From assembly GCA_024235615.1 (NCBI GenBank), contig JACKMB010000009.1, positions 1-64,000 of the forward strand: DNA of 64,000 nt. Direction: 5' to 3'. Positions 53,082-61,211 of the stretch are shown here, one piece after another. Position 1 is the first letter of the stretch. Every line of letters starts with the position of its first letter. The notes beneath the pieces are model-generated. The model worked only from the letters and a program-made list of their open reading frames with translations, had not been told where the DNA came from and searched no databases. The DNA is from Thauera sp. (GTDB taxonomy: Bacteria > Pseudomonadota > Gammaproteobacteria > Burkholderiales > Rhodocyclaceae). Position numbers and translations under genes: made by a program.

Positions 53082-53409
53082 TTCGCGCCTGCCGGCGCTC
53101 CTACAGAGAACCGCCACGGTTGCCGCCCCATGTAGGAGCGGCGGCAGCCGCGAATGGGGCGTCGGCAGCCGCGAACGGGTTGGGGGGACGGCCTGAGGCG
53201 GGGGCACATCTCGCCGGCTGCCTTCGTGCCTGCCGGCGCTCCTACAGGAGACCGCGGCGTTTTCGCGCGGAGGTGTATGTAGGAGCGGCGACACAGCGAT
53301 CAGAGCGGATGAGACGAGGGCCGACACTCCCTTCGCGCCTGCCGGCGCTCCTACAGGAGACCGCGGCGTTTTCGCGCGGAGATGTATGCAGGAGCGGCGG
53401 CAGCCGCGA
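53082..53409. repeat. Cluster of REP-like palindromic elements
   Basis: The priA-ROK kinase gap is filled with REP-like units in both orientations. Units starting TTCGCGCCTGCCGGCGCTCC stand at 53082, 53223 (one base differs) and 53332; the opposite-facing units, GTAGGAGCGGCGGCAGCCGC and variants, stand at 53132, 53279 and 53388, with a partial one at 53161. The blocks 53223-53293 and 53332-53402 are nearly identical tandem copies 109 bases apart. Each pair of facing units could fold into a large stem. Confidence 0.85.
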
Positions 53410-53452
53410 GCATGCGCTCGAGCGCGCTCGAGCGCATTCCCTGCTGCCACGC

Positions 53453-54358
53453 TCACTCCGCCGGCCACAGCCAGGCGGCCCCGCGCACGCCCGAGGCGTC
53501 GCCGTGCCGTGCCGGCAGCAGGCGGGTGGAGACGGTGTCGGAGAACACGTGCGCAGGCCATAGCCGGGGCACATTCTCGTACAGGCGCGCGACCTGCGAC
53601 AGGCCGCCACCGAGCACGATCACCTCGGGGTCGAGCAGGTTGATCACGCCCGCGAGCGCGCGCGCGAGCCGCGCCTCGTAGCGTTCGAGGCTGGCCTGGC
53701 TGGCGCGCTCGCCGGCGTCGGCGCGGCAGGCGATGCTCGCGGCGTCGACAGGCTCGCCGCCGTGGCGCAGGTGATCGGCGGCCAGGCCCGGGCCGGAGAG
53801 GTAGGTCTCGATGCAGCCGGCGCGTCCGCAATAGCAGACGGGCAGGGGGAGGTCGCCGGAGTCGGGCAGCGGCAGCGGGTTGTGGCCCCATTCGCCTGCG
53901 ACCGCGTTGGCCCCGACCAGCAGCCTGCCGTCGACGACGATGCCGCCGCCCACCCCGGTGCCGAGGATGGCCGCGAACACGGTGCCCGCGCCCGCGCCGG
54001 CACCGTCCGCGGCCTCGGACATGGCCAGGCAGTTGGCGTCGTTGGCGAGGCGGAGCGGCCGGCGCAGCAGGGCTTCGAGGTCGTGCTGCAGTGGCTGGCC
54101 GTTCAGGCAGGTGGAGTTGGCGTTGCGGATGCGGCCGTCGCGGGGCGAGGGCGAGCCGGGCGTGCCGATGCCGACGCGGGCGCCCGCGCCGGTGACATGC
54201 TCGGCTTCTTCCACCAGCGCGGCGATCGCGCGCAGGGTGCCGGCGTAGTCGCCCTGCGGGGTCGGCACCCGGCGGCGCCAGCGCTCGTGGCCGCCGGCAT
54301 CCAGCACCACCAGCTCGATCTTGGTGCCGCCGAGGTCGATGCCGATGCGCGTCCCCAT
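53453..54358 (-). CDS. ROK-family sugar kinase (fructokinase-like)
   Basis: This 301-residue kinase has the ROK ATP motif IGIDLGGTKIEL at the start, the substrate-binding NDANCLA and GEWGHNPLP segments, and the zinc-binding CYCGRAGCIETYLSGPGL signature. The GEWGHNPL and LSGP variants are those of fructokinase/mannokinase (Mak), so fructose is the likely substrate; N-acetylglucosamine is the alternative. It stands between the REP cluster and the carbonic anhydrase gene on the same strand. Confidence 0.9.
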   Translation of the reverse strand: MGTRIGIDLGGTKIELVVLDAGGHERWRRRVPTPQGDYAGTLRAIAALVEEAEHVTGAGARVGIGTPGSPSPRDGRIRNANSTCLNGQPLQHDLEALLRRPLRLANDANCLAMSEAADGAGAGAGTVFAAILGTGVGGGIVVDGRLLVGANAVAGEWGHNPLPLPDSGDLPLPVCYCGRAGCIETYLSGPGLAADHLRHGGEPVDAASIACRADAGERASQASLERYEARLARALAGVINLLDPEVIVLGGGLSQVARLYENVPRLWPAHVFSDTVSTRLLPARHGDASGVRGAAWLWPAE

Positions 54359-54374
54359 GGTGTGACGACCGGCT

Positions 54375-55022
54375 TCAGCCGATGCGCTCGACCGCGTCGC
54401 GGTAGCGCTCCACCGCCTCCTCGCGGGTGCGCGAGCTGACGCCGAGGTCGCGCACCAGGCCGTCCTGCAGGCTGTAGCACCAGCCGTGCACGGTGACGCC
54501 CTGGCCGCGCTGCCAGGCCTCGCGCAGCACCGAGGTCTGGCAAACGTTCACCACCTGGTGCATGGCGTTGAGCTCGCACAGGCGGTCGGCGCGCTCGGAC
54601 GGATCGGTGAAGCGCTCCAGGCGGTCGATGTGGCGGTCGCGCACGTCCTGGATGTGGCGCAGCCAGTTGTCGGTGAGGCCGGTCTTGTTGTCGTTCATCG
54701 CCGCCTTCACGCCGCCGCAGCCGTAGTGGCCGACGATGAGGATGTGCTTCACGCGCAGGATCTCGACCGCGTAGTGGATGACGGAGAGCGCGTTGAGGTC
54801 GGTATGCACGACCACGTTGGCGATGTTGCGATGCACGAAGACCTCGCCCGGCGCGAGCCCGATCACCTGGTTCGCCGGGACCCGGCTGTCCGAGCAGCCG
54901 ATCCAGAGGTATTCCGGCGACTGCTGGTTGACCAGGCGGGTGAAGAACTCGGGGTCCTCCGAGTGCATGCGCTCGGACCAGTTCTTGTTGTTGGCGAAGA
55001 GGTGTTCGATGGACTGGGACAT
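54375..55022 (-). CDS. can: Beta-class carbonic anhydrase
   Basis: The enzyme interconverts CO2 and bicarbonate. The 215-residue protein shows the zinc ligands C43 and D45 (GCSDSRVPA) and H99/C102 (GHYGCGG), with EVFVHRNIANVV between them. The sequence is closest to E. coli Can in pattern. The start at 55022 (MSQSIEHLF) is the family start; the open frame continuing to 55577 is non-coding. It lies 16 bases upstream of the ROK kinase gene and may be cotranscribed with it. Confidence 0.95.
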   Translation of the reverse strand: MSQSIEHLFANNKNWSERMHSEDPEFFTRLVNQQSPEYLWIGCSDSRVPANQVIGLAPGEVFVHRNIANVVVHTDLNALSVIHYAVEILRVKHILIVGHYGCGGVKAAMNDNKTGLTDNWLRHIQDVRDRHIDRLERFTDPSERADRLCELNAMHQVVNVCQTSVLREAWQRGQGVTVHGWCYSLQDGLVRDLGVSSRTREEAVERYRDAVERIG

Positions 55023-55220
55023 GGTGTGTGCGGACCTGGGATGCGGTAATGCGTAATTATGTCCGCGCCGGCCGGTGGCGGCCAGCCTCCGACACCTCGG
55101 GCACGCGCTACCGGGGATCGTCCGCCGGCTGCGCCGGTCGAATCGTAAAAGCGTGTCAGCCGCGCTTGAAGCTCCACCGTCCATCCTCAAACTGCAAGCT
55201 TTCCTCTGCGGAGTCGCCCA

Positions 55221-56198
55221 ATGAACTTGAACCCCCAGCAAGCCCGTTCCCTCGTCGCCATCTGCCTGCACGCGGCCTTCGCCGACGGCCACCAGGGTGC
55301 GGAGGAGCGCGACCAGGTGCGCAAGGTCGCCGAATCGCTCGGCCGCGAGGCGGAGATCGATTTCATCGCCCTCTATCAGGACGTGCTGCTCGGCCGGCTC
55401 GAGCTGGAGGCGGCGGTGGCCGGACTGGACGAGGCGAACCTGCGCCAGCTCGCCTTCGAGCTGGCGGTCGGCGTGTGCGAGGCCGATGGCGGGCTGGATG
55501 ACCGCGAGAAGGGCTTCCTCGAACGCCTGACCGGCTTGCTGGCGCTCTCGCGGCCGGCTGCGGAGTCCTTCGTGCACGAGGCGGAGGCCATCGGCCAGGC
55601 GCCGGCCGAACGGCCGCTCGCGGGGCTGCCGGGCCTGGGCGAGGACGAGCCGGCGGCTGCGCCGTCCACTGCCGCGGCTGCGCCGGATACGGCCGAACTC
55701 GACCGGACCATCCTGAATGCGTCGATCCTCAACGGCGCGCTCGAGCTGTTGCCGCAGTCGATGGCCTCGATGGCGATCATTCCCTTGCAGCTACGCCTGG
55801 TGTATCGCATCGGCCAGGCGCACGGCTACGAGCTCGACCGCGGCCACATCAAGGACTTCCTCGCCGCAGCGGGCGTGGGCATGACCGGCCAGTACGTCGA
55901 GCAGTTCGGCCGCCGGCTGATCGGCGGCCTGCTCGGCAAGGTGCTGGGCGGGGCGGGGCGGGCGGTCGGCAGCCAGGCGACCGGCTCTGCCTTCTCCTTC
56001 GCCACCACCTGGGCGATCGGCAAGGTCGCGGTGCAATACTACGGGGGCGGCCGCAAGCTTGACACCGATGCGCTGCGCCAGGCCTTTGCCGGCCTGTTCG
56101 AGCAGGCCAAGGCGATGCAGGAGCGCTACGCGCCCGAGATCGCGCAGCGCGCCCGCACGCTCGACCTGAAGCGCCTGACGGATGAACTGCGGCGCTGA
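55221..56198 (+). CDS. TerB-like and DUF697-like two-domain protein
   Basis: The N-terminal ~125 residues form a TerB-like helical domain (ARSLVAICLHAAFADG and VGVCEADGGLDDREKGFLERL show the acidic pairs of the fold). A Pro/Ala linker near 130-160 is followed by a DUF697-like region (LLPQSMASMAIIPLQLRLVYRIG, then GRRLIGGLLGKVLGGAGRAVG) that may contact the membrane. TerB domains occur in metal and envelope stress proteins; the function of this one is unknown. It stands alone. Confidence 0.75.
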   Translation: MNLNPQQARSLVAICLHAAFADGHQGAEERDQVRKVAESLGREAEIDFIALYQDVLLGRLELEAAVAGLDEANLRQLAFELAVGVCEADGGLDDREKGFLERLTGLLALSRPAAESFVHEAEAIGQAPAERPLAGLPGLGEDEPAAAPSTAAAAPDTAELDRTILNASILNGALELLPQSMASMAIIPLQLRLVYRIGQAHGYELDRGHIKDFLAAAGVGMTGQYVEQFGRRLIGGLLGKVLGGAGRAVGSQATGSAFSFATTWAIGKVAVQYYGGGRKLDTDALRQAFAGLFEQAKAMQERYAPEIAQRARTLDLKRLTDELRR

Positions 56199-56220
56199 GC
56201 GGGGACGCGTGTCGTGGGGT

Positions 56221-56236
56221 GGTTTCACGTGGAACC
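56221..56236. promoter_or_regulatory. Weaker parS-like palindrome
   Basis: GGTTTCACGTGGAACC matches the parS consensus at 13 of 16 positions, with the core GTTTCACGTGGAAC differing at one base. It lies in the gap after the TerB-like gene, 22 kb from dnaA. Confidence 0.6.
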
Positions 56237-56442
56237 GCCCCTGGAAATGATCTCGGGAGGGAGGATCGCGTGTGGCGGAGGTTACCGCCGGATGGCCCGT
56301 GTCGGTGCCACGGCCGGGCTTCCCTCCCCCCGAGGCGGCGCGATGTCCTGTGGATCGATGCCGAAGAGACCTCCCAGAGTGCTTACACAAGACTCCGGAA
56401 TGTGGAATCCTGTAGCCCCCAACCCCCTTTCTCGAGATTTCC

Positions 56443-57276
56443 ATGAAGATCACGCCTGCTCCCCTGCTCACCTTGTCCAACGGTGTCGAGATGCCGCGGC
56501 TCGGCCTCGGTACCTGGCCGATGAACGATGCCGAGGCCGCCGAGACGGTCGCGCTCGCGCTCGACATGGGCTATCGCCTGATCGACACCGCGGAGAACTA
56601 CGAGAACGAGCGCGGCGTCGGCGAAGGCATCCGTCGCTCCGGCGTCGCGCGCGGCGAGCTCTTCGTCACCACCAAGTTCAACCGCAAATGGCACAGCGTC
56701 GAGGGCGCGCGCCAGGCCTGCGAGGCCAGCCTGGAGCGTCTCGGCCTGGACTACATCGACCTTTTCCTGGTGCATTGGCCCAACCCCGACCAGGGCCGCT
56801 ACGTGGAGGCCTTCGAGGGCCTGGTGAAGCTGCAGGAGGCCGGCCTCGTGCGTGCGATCGGCACCTCGAACTTCAAGCCCGCCCATCTGCAGCAGCTGTT
56901 CGACCGCGGTCTGTGCCCGCAGGTGAACCAGATCCACCTCGACCCCTGGCATGCGCGCAGCGACCATATCGATGTGCACAAGGCGCGCGGCATCGTCACC
57001 GAGTCGTGGAGCCCGCTCGGGCGCGCCAACGCGATGCTCGGTGACCCGGCGATCCTCGACGTGGCGCGGCGCCATGGCCGCACGCCGGCACAGGTGATCC
57101 TGCGCTGGCACACCCAGCTCGGCTACGTGCCGATCCCGAAGTCGTCCAACCCGCAGCGCCTCGCCGAGAACCTCGACGTGTTCGGTTTCGAGCTCTCCGC
57201 CGAGGAACTCGCCGCGATCAGCGCGCTCGACCGCCCGGATCCGGAGATGCTGGATTCGGACGTGTTCGGGCACTGA
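56443..57276 (+). CDS. Aldo/keto reductase
   Basis: This 277-residue NADPH-dependent reductase has the family tetrad D48 (LIDTAENYENE), Y53, K78 (TTKFN) and H111 (LVHWPNP), and the cofactor-binding end VPIPKSSNPQRLAENLDVF. It is of the 2,5-diketo-gluconate reductase / AKR5 type. The physiological substrate cannot be told; members detoxify aldehydes such as methylglyoxal. It stands alone in a 244-base gap from its left neighbour. Confidence 0.93.
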   Translation: MKITPAPLLTLSNGVEMPRLGLGTWPMNDAEAAETVALALDMGYRLIDTAENYENERGVGEGIRRSGVARGELFVTTKFNRKWHSVEGARQACEASLERLGLDYIDLFLVHWPNPDQGRYVEAFEGLVKLQEAGLVRAIGTSNFKPAHLQQLFDRGLCPQVNQIHLDPWHARSDHIDVHKARGIVTESWSPLGRANAMLGDPAILDVARRHGRTPAQVILRWHTQLGYVPIPKSSNPQRLAENLDVFGFELSAEELAAISALDRPDPEMLDSDVFGH

Positions 57277-57298
57277 GCCTGCGGCTGCCGTAGAAAAG

Positions 57299-57349
57299 TT
57301 CGCGGCTGCTGCTGCTCCTACATAAAGCGGGAGCGGCGCAAGCCGCGAA
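57299..57349. repeat. REP-like palindromic pair
   Basis: A diverged unit TTCGCGGCTGCTGCTGCTCC (57299 on) faces a second unit GGGAGCGGCGCAAGCCGCGAA ending at 57349. The pair can form a long hairpin between two convergent genes and may serve as a bidirectional terminator. Confidence 0.7.
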
Positions 57350-57382
57350 CCACGGCCATCGACCGATCGGCGACAGCGCTGG

Positions 57383-58105
57383 CTAGCTAGGCCAGATCCC
57401 CAGTTCCGTCAGCTGCTTCGTCGCCGCCTCGGCCCAGCCGCGGTTGGCGGCGGGGCTGGCGGGGCTGGGGTGCAGCACGCGGCCGAACTTCAGCCCGGGC
57501 AGTCCGGCGAGTGCCTCGCTGGAACGCTTCTCCGCCCAGTTGCCGATGCCGATCACCCATTCGGGCTGCAGCGCCCCGACCACGGTGCGCAAGTGCGCGT
57601 CGCAGGCGGCCAGCAGCGGGCGCTGCTCGGCCATCGGCAGCTTGTCGGGGGTGAGGTTGCGGCCGCCCTCGAAGAACACCAGCGGGCAGTAGTTGGCGAC
57701 GAAGTGTTCGGCGAAGAAGGCCTCGGGCGCACCGTAGCGGGCGCGGAACAGGCCCCACAGGCGCTGGCCGCTCACCTCGGAGCGCGAGCAGGCAAAACCT
57801 TCCACCGGCCGCTTCGGGTTGACGACGCGCGGCTGCCCGACCGGACCCTCCAGCCCCAGCCAGTCGCGCGCGCTGGCGATCTCGCCGAAGGGCACGCCGA
57901 TCTGCGCCATGCCGAAGGGGCCCGGGTTCATGCCGACGAAGACCACGCGGCGGCGGCCGTCGCCATAGCGCTCGAGGTAGCTTCGATGCACCTCCCAGGC
58001 GTAGTCGAGCGGGTTGTAGACATGGGTGACGGGGGGCGCGAAGGGCAGTGCGTCCACCGCGGCGGACAGTTCGCGGGCGGCGTCGATCAGGATGCGGGCG
58101 GTCAT
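57383..58105 (-). CDS. SMUG-type uracil-DNA glycosylase family protein
   Basis: This 240-residue protein has the SMUG1-like active-site motif VVFVGMNPGPFGMAQIGVPF and, near the end, RVLHPSPASP in place of the usual HPSP intercalation loop. These enzymes remove uracil or oxidised pyrimidines from DNA. The start at 58105 overlaps the azlD stop (ATGA), so it is coupled to that gene. A metabolic link with azlCD is not obvious. Confidence 0.88.
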   Translation of the reverse strand: MTARILIDAARELSAAVDALPFAPPVTHVYNPLDYAWEVHRSYLERYGDGRRRVVFVGMNPGPFGMAQIGVPFGEIASARDWLGLEGPVGQPRVVNPKRPVEGFACSRSEVSGQRLWGLFRARYGAPEAFFAEHFVANYCPLVFFEGGRNLTPDKLPMAEQRPLLAACDAHLRTVVGALQPEWVIGIGNWAEKRSSEALAGLPGLKFGRVLHPSPASPAANRGWAEAATKQLTELGIWPS

Positions 58106-58431
58106 GTCGGGAAGAGCAGCTTGAGCAGGTAGAGGGCGGCCATGCCGGCGCCGATGGTGGCGAGCACGTTGCGCGTGCGCCAGGCCACCAGCACCGCGAC
58201 CAGCGCCGCCCACGGGCGTGGGGTGTCGAAGGCGAACACGACCTCGCCGCCGGCGACGAAGAGCGCGCTCGCGGTCAGCGCGGCGAAGCTCGCCGGCGCG
58301 ATGTGGCGGCACAGGGCATGCAGCCAGGCGGGCAGGCTGCGGCTGGCGAAGAGGCCGATCATCGCGTAGCGGTACAGGTAGGTCAGCCCGCCGACCAGCG
58401 CCAGCAGCAGGAGCAGGGTCGTCGTGCTCAT
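58102..58431 (-). CDS. azlD: AzlD-family branched-chain amino acid exporter subunit
   Basis: This 109-residue membrane protein has about four hydrophobic helices (TLLLLLALVGGLTYLYRYAM; GLF...; AALVAVLVAWRT; LATIGAGMAALYLLKLL). AzlD works with AzlC to export branched-chain amino acids. It overlaps azlC and the downstream glycosylase gene by four bases each. Confidence 0.9.
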   Translation of the reverse strand: MSTTTLLLLLALVGGLTYLYRYAMIGLFASRSLPAWLHALCRHIAPASFAALTASALFVAGGEVVFAFDTPRPWAALVAVLVAWRTRNVLATIGAGMAALYLLKLLFPT

Positions 58432-59198
58432 CGGGCATGCTCCAGCCGGCGTACGGTCCATGCCCCGGCGGTGAGCCCGAGCACGATCGCCGCCACCAGG
58501 CCGAGCTTGTAGGGCAGGGCGGCGAAGGCGAGCGCGCCGAGCGCGGCGACCAGTGCCGCGGCCTGGCCGGCGCGCTCGCGCAGCAGCAGGGTGAGCAGGG
58601 CGATGAAGGTGAGCGGCACCGCGAAGTCGAGCTCCCACTCGGGCGGGATGGTGGTGCCGAACAGCAGCCCGGCAGCGGTGGACAGCTGCCAGCCCGCCCA
58701 CAGCGTGAAGCCGGCGCCGAGGAAGTACCAGTGGCGCAGGTCGGCGACCTGGTCCATCCCCCCGGCCTGCGTGCCGGAGTCCGCCTGTTCAGCCTGGTCC
58801 GCCTCGCCCGCATGGCGCTGCTGGTAGCGCAGCACCGCCACCGCGTAGGCCTCGTCGGTGAGCACGTAGGCCAGCAGCAGGCGCCAGCGCCGCGGCAGGT
58901 GGTGCACGTAATCGGCCATCGACGCGCTGTAGAGCACGTGGCGCAGGTTGAGCAGGCCGGAGGTGAGCGCGATGGGAACGAAGCCCGCGCCCGCGGCCAG
59001 CATCTGCACGATGACGAGCTGGGCGGCGCCGGCGAAGACGATGGCCGAGGCGAGCTGGGCCAGCCACGCGGGAACGCCCGCGGCGAGCGCGGCGATGCCG
59101 TAGATCATGCCGAAGGGCGCCACGCCGAGCAGCAGCGGCGCCTCGTCGCGGCAGCCGGCGAGGAACTCGCGGCGTGCGCTCGTGCCTGTGTGCGCCAT
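58428..59198 (-). CDS. azlC: AzlC-family branched-chain amino acid permease
   Basis: This 256-residue permease has the family features GVAPFGMIYGIAAL, ASAIVFAGAAQLVIVQ and LLNLRHVLYSASM, and six to seven membrane helices. With AzlD it forms the exporter. A charged insertion of about 27 residues rich in E, A and Q (GEADQAEQADSGTQAGG) interrupts the region after VLTDEAYAV. Its start overlaps the stop of the AmpG-like gene by one base. Confidence 0.92.
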   Translation of the reverse strand: MAHTGTSARREFLAGCRDEAPLLLGVAPFGMIYGIAALAAGVPAWLAQLASAIVFAGAAQLVIVQMLAAGAGFVPIALTSGLLNLRHVLYSASMADYVHHLPRRWRLLLAYVLTDEAYAVAVLRYQQRHAGEADQAEQADSGTQAGGMDQVADLRHWYFLGAGFTLWAGWQLSTAAGLLFGTTIPPEWELDFAVPLTFIALLTLLLRERAGQAAALVAALGALAFAALPYKLGLVAAIVLGLTAGAWTVRRLEHAR

Positions 59199-60760
59199 CA
59201 GTCGTCCACCGCGCCGTCGGTCTGCGGGCGGCCGAGGCGGGCGAGGGCGTCGCGCAGCCACCACACCATCACCACCCCGGGAACGGCGACGACGATCGAG
59301 AAGATGAAGAAGGCCGGCCAGCCGATCGACTGCGACAGCACGCCCGACAGCGGGCTGACGTAGATCCGGCCCACCGCGGCGAAGGCCGACAGCATGGCGT
59401 AGTGGGTGGCGGTGAAGCGCTGGTTGCACAGCCCCATCAGCAGCGCGACGAAGGCCACCGTGCCCATGCCGCCGCTGATGTTCTCGCCGGCGATCACCGT
59501 CAGCAGCAGCCCGTCGAGCGCGGCAGGCGCATCCAGCGCGACGAAGCCCCAGTCGAAGGCCGGCACCATCACGGCGCCCCAGGCACCCTTGCCGAGCTCG
59601 GCGAGCAGGTAGAAACCGAAGTTCGACACCAGCTGCAGCACGCCGAACAGCAGCAGCGAGCGGTACAAGGCCAGCCGCGTCATGATCAGCCCGCCGATGA
59701 AGGCGCCGAGGATGGTCAGCCAGATGCCGATCACCTTGTTGGCGATACCGACTTCTTCCTGCGAAAACCCCATGCCCTTGATCAGGAAGGGCGTGGTCAG
59801 GCTGCCGGCGAAGGCGTCGCCGAGCTTGTAGAGGATGATCAGCGCCAGGAAGGCCGCCGCGCCCTGCTGCGCGAAGTAGCTCGACAGCGAGCGGTTGAGC
59901 GTCTCGAAGCCGGCGCGACGCGCCGCCCAGCCCGCCAGCGGCAGCGCCAGCGCGATCTCCGCCATCACGAACAGGAGCTGGATCCAGCGGTTGGCGTCGT
60001 TGGGGTCGAGGCCGATCAGGATCAGCGCCTGGCGGGCGATCCAGTAGCCGGCGGCGACCCCGGCGAGCATCGCGGCGAAGCCGAGCAGCTCGCGCCTGGG
60101 GTCGGAGGCTAGCGGCTTCAGCGCCGCCGACACGCGCGGCAGCGCCAGCAGCGACACCCCGCCGCAGACCGCCATGATCAGCGCCATGGTCTCGTACACC
60201 CGCGGCCACGACGCCCACTGCCCGGCCCAGATCAGCGCGATGCCGCCGGACAGGATCATCGCCAGGCGGTAGGCGAAGACGTGCACCGAGGCGCCCAGCC
60301 CGCGCTCCGCCTCGGGCAGCAGGTCGGTGCGGTAGGCGTCGACGACCACGTCCTGCGAGGCGGACAGGAAGGCGATCGCCACCGCGGCGGCGGCGAACAG
60401 GCCGGGCGTGGCCGTCGGCGACAGGCTCGCCATCCACCACAGCAGCGCCGCCAGGGCGAGCTGGGTGAGCGCCAGCCAGCCGCGCCGCCGGCCCAGCCAG
60501 GGCGGTTCGAAGCGGTCCATCAGCGGCGCCCACAGGAACTTGAAGGTGTAGGGCACGCCGACCAGGCCGAAGAAGCCGATGGTGGCGAGGTCGACGCCAT
60601 CGACCGTCAGCCACGCCTGCATGGCCTGGCCGGTCAGCGCCAGCGGCAGGCCGGAGGCGAAGCCGAGCACCAGGATGGCGGACAGGCGCCAGGCACGGGC
60701 GAGGGCGGGTCGGGGAGGAACGGACAAGAGATGGCGGGCGGGCATTGCAGGGCCGCGCAT
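59198..60760 (-). CDS. ampG: AmpG-like muropeptide permease (MFS)
   Basis: This 520-residue MFS transporter has about 12-14 membrane helices and AmpG-type motifs (LGFASGLPLALTGQAMQAWL, GVPYTFKFLWAPLMDR, ASQDVVVDAYRTDLL). AmpG imports anhydromuropeptides from wall recycling into the cytoplasm. A second ATG at 60745 (MPARHLL) is an equally possible start. It is the first gene of a minus-strand operon with azlC, azlD and the glycosylase gene. Confidence 0.9.
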   Translation of the reverse strand: MRGPAMPARHLLSVPPRPALARAWRLSAILVLGFASGLPLALTGQAMQAWLTVDGVDLATIGFFGLVGVPYTFKFLWAPLMDRFEPPWLGRRRGWLALTQLALAALLWWMASLSPTATPGLFAAAAVAIAFLSASQDVVVDAYRTDLLPEAERGLGASVHVFAYRLAMILSGGIALIWAGQWASWPRVYETMALIMAVCGGVSLLALPRVSAALKPLASDPRRELLGFAAMLAGVAAGYWIARQALILIGLDPNDANRWIQLLFVMAEIALALPLAGWAARRAGFETLNRSLSSYFAQQGAAAFLALIILYKLGDAFAGSLTTPFLIKGMGFSQEEVGIANKVIGIWLTILGAFIGGLIMTRLALYRSLLLFGVLQLVSNFGFYLLAELGKGAWGAVMVPAFDWGFVALDAPAALDGLLLTVIAGENISGGMGTVAFVALLMGLCNQRFTATHYAMLSAFAAVGRIYVSPLSGVLSQSIGWPAFFIFSIVVAVPGVVMVWWLRDALARLGRPQTDGAVDD

Positions 60761-60880
60761 TATCGCAGATCATCCGCGGCCCCCCGGTTTACACAATTCG
60801 ATACTTTGCTTGCGTCTGACACGTTCTGACTCAACAATGCCGGGAAAGCCAAATTCCCCGATTCGTGGAGGTCGTTTTTC

Positions 60881-61198
60881 ATGTCCCACACCGTGACCGT
60901 GGTCTTCGGAGGCGAGCGCGAGTACGAGTTCCCGCTGCGCGATGCCGATGTCGCCTCGACCACCAAGGAGCAGGCCCGCAGCTGGCTCGCCAGGGAATTC
61001 GAGGATCTCGAGTGCACCCCGTCCAACCCGATGGGCAAGGTGCTCGTCCTCGACATGGTGCTCAACGTCGCCAAGTACGGCGGCGAAGGCCGCTTCGAGC
61101 AGGCTGGCGAATGGGCGCGCAAGTATGCGCTCCATACCGCGGTCGCGCTCGACCGTCCTGCGGTGCGGGTGGACGTCTCGTCCTTCGTGGTCGGCTGA
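60881..61198 (+). CDS. Small conserved-looking protein of unknown function
   Basis: I do not recognise this 105-residue soluble protein. It is acidic with mixed alpha/beta character (TVTVVFGGEREYEFPL, then VLVLDMVLNVAKYGGEGRF and a C-terminal VRVDVSSFVVG). Third-position GC preference and the lone plus-strand position between two divergent genes support it as a real gene. Confidence 0.7.
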   Translation: MSHTVTVVFGGEREYEFPLRDADVASTTKEQARSWLAREFEDLECTPSNPMGKVLVLDMVLNVAKYGGEGRFEQAGEWARKYALHTAVALDRPAVRVDVSSFVVG

Positions 61199-61211
61199 TC
61201 CCTCTTTCCGC

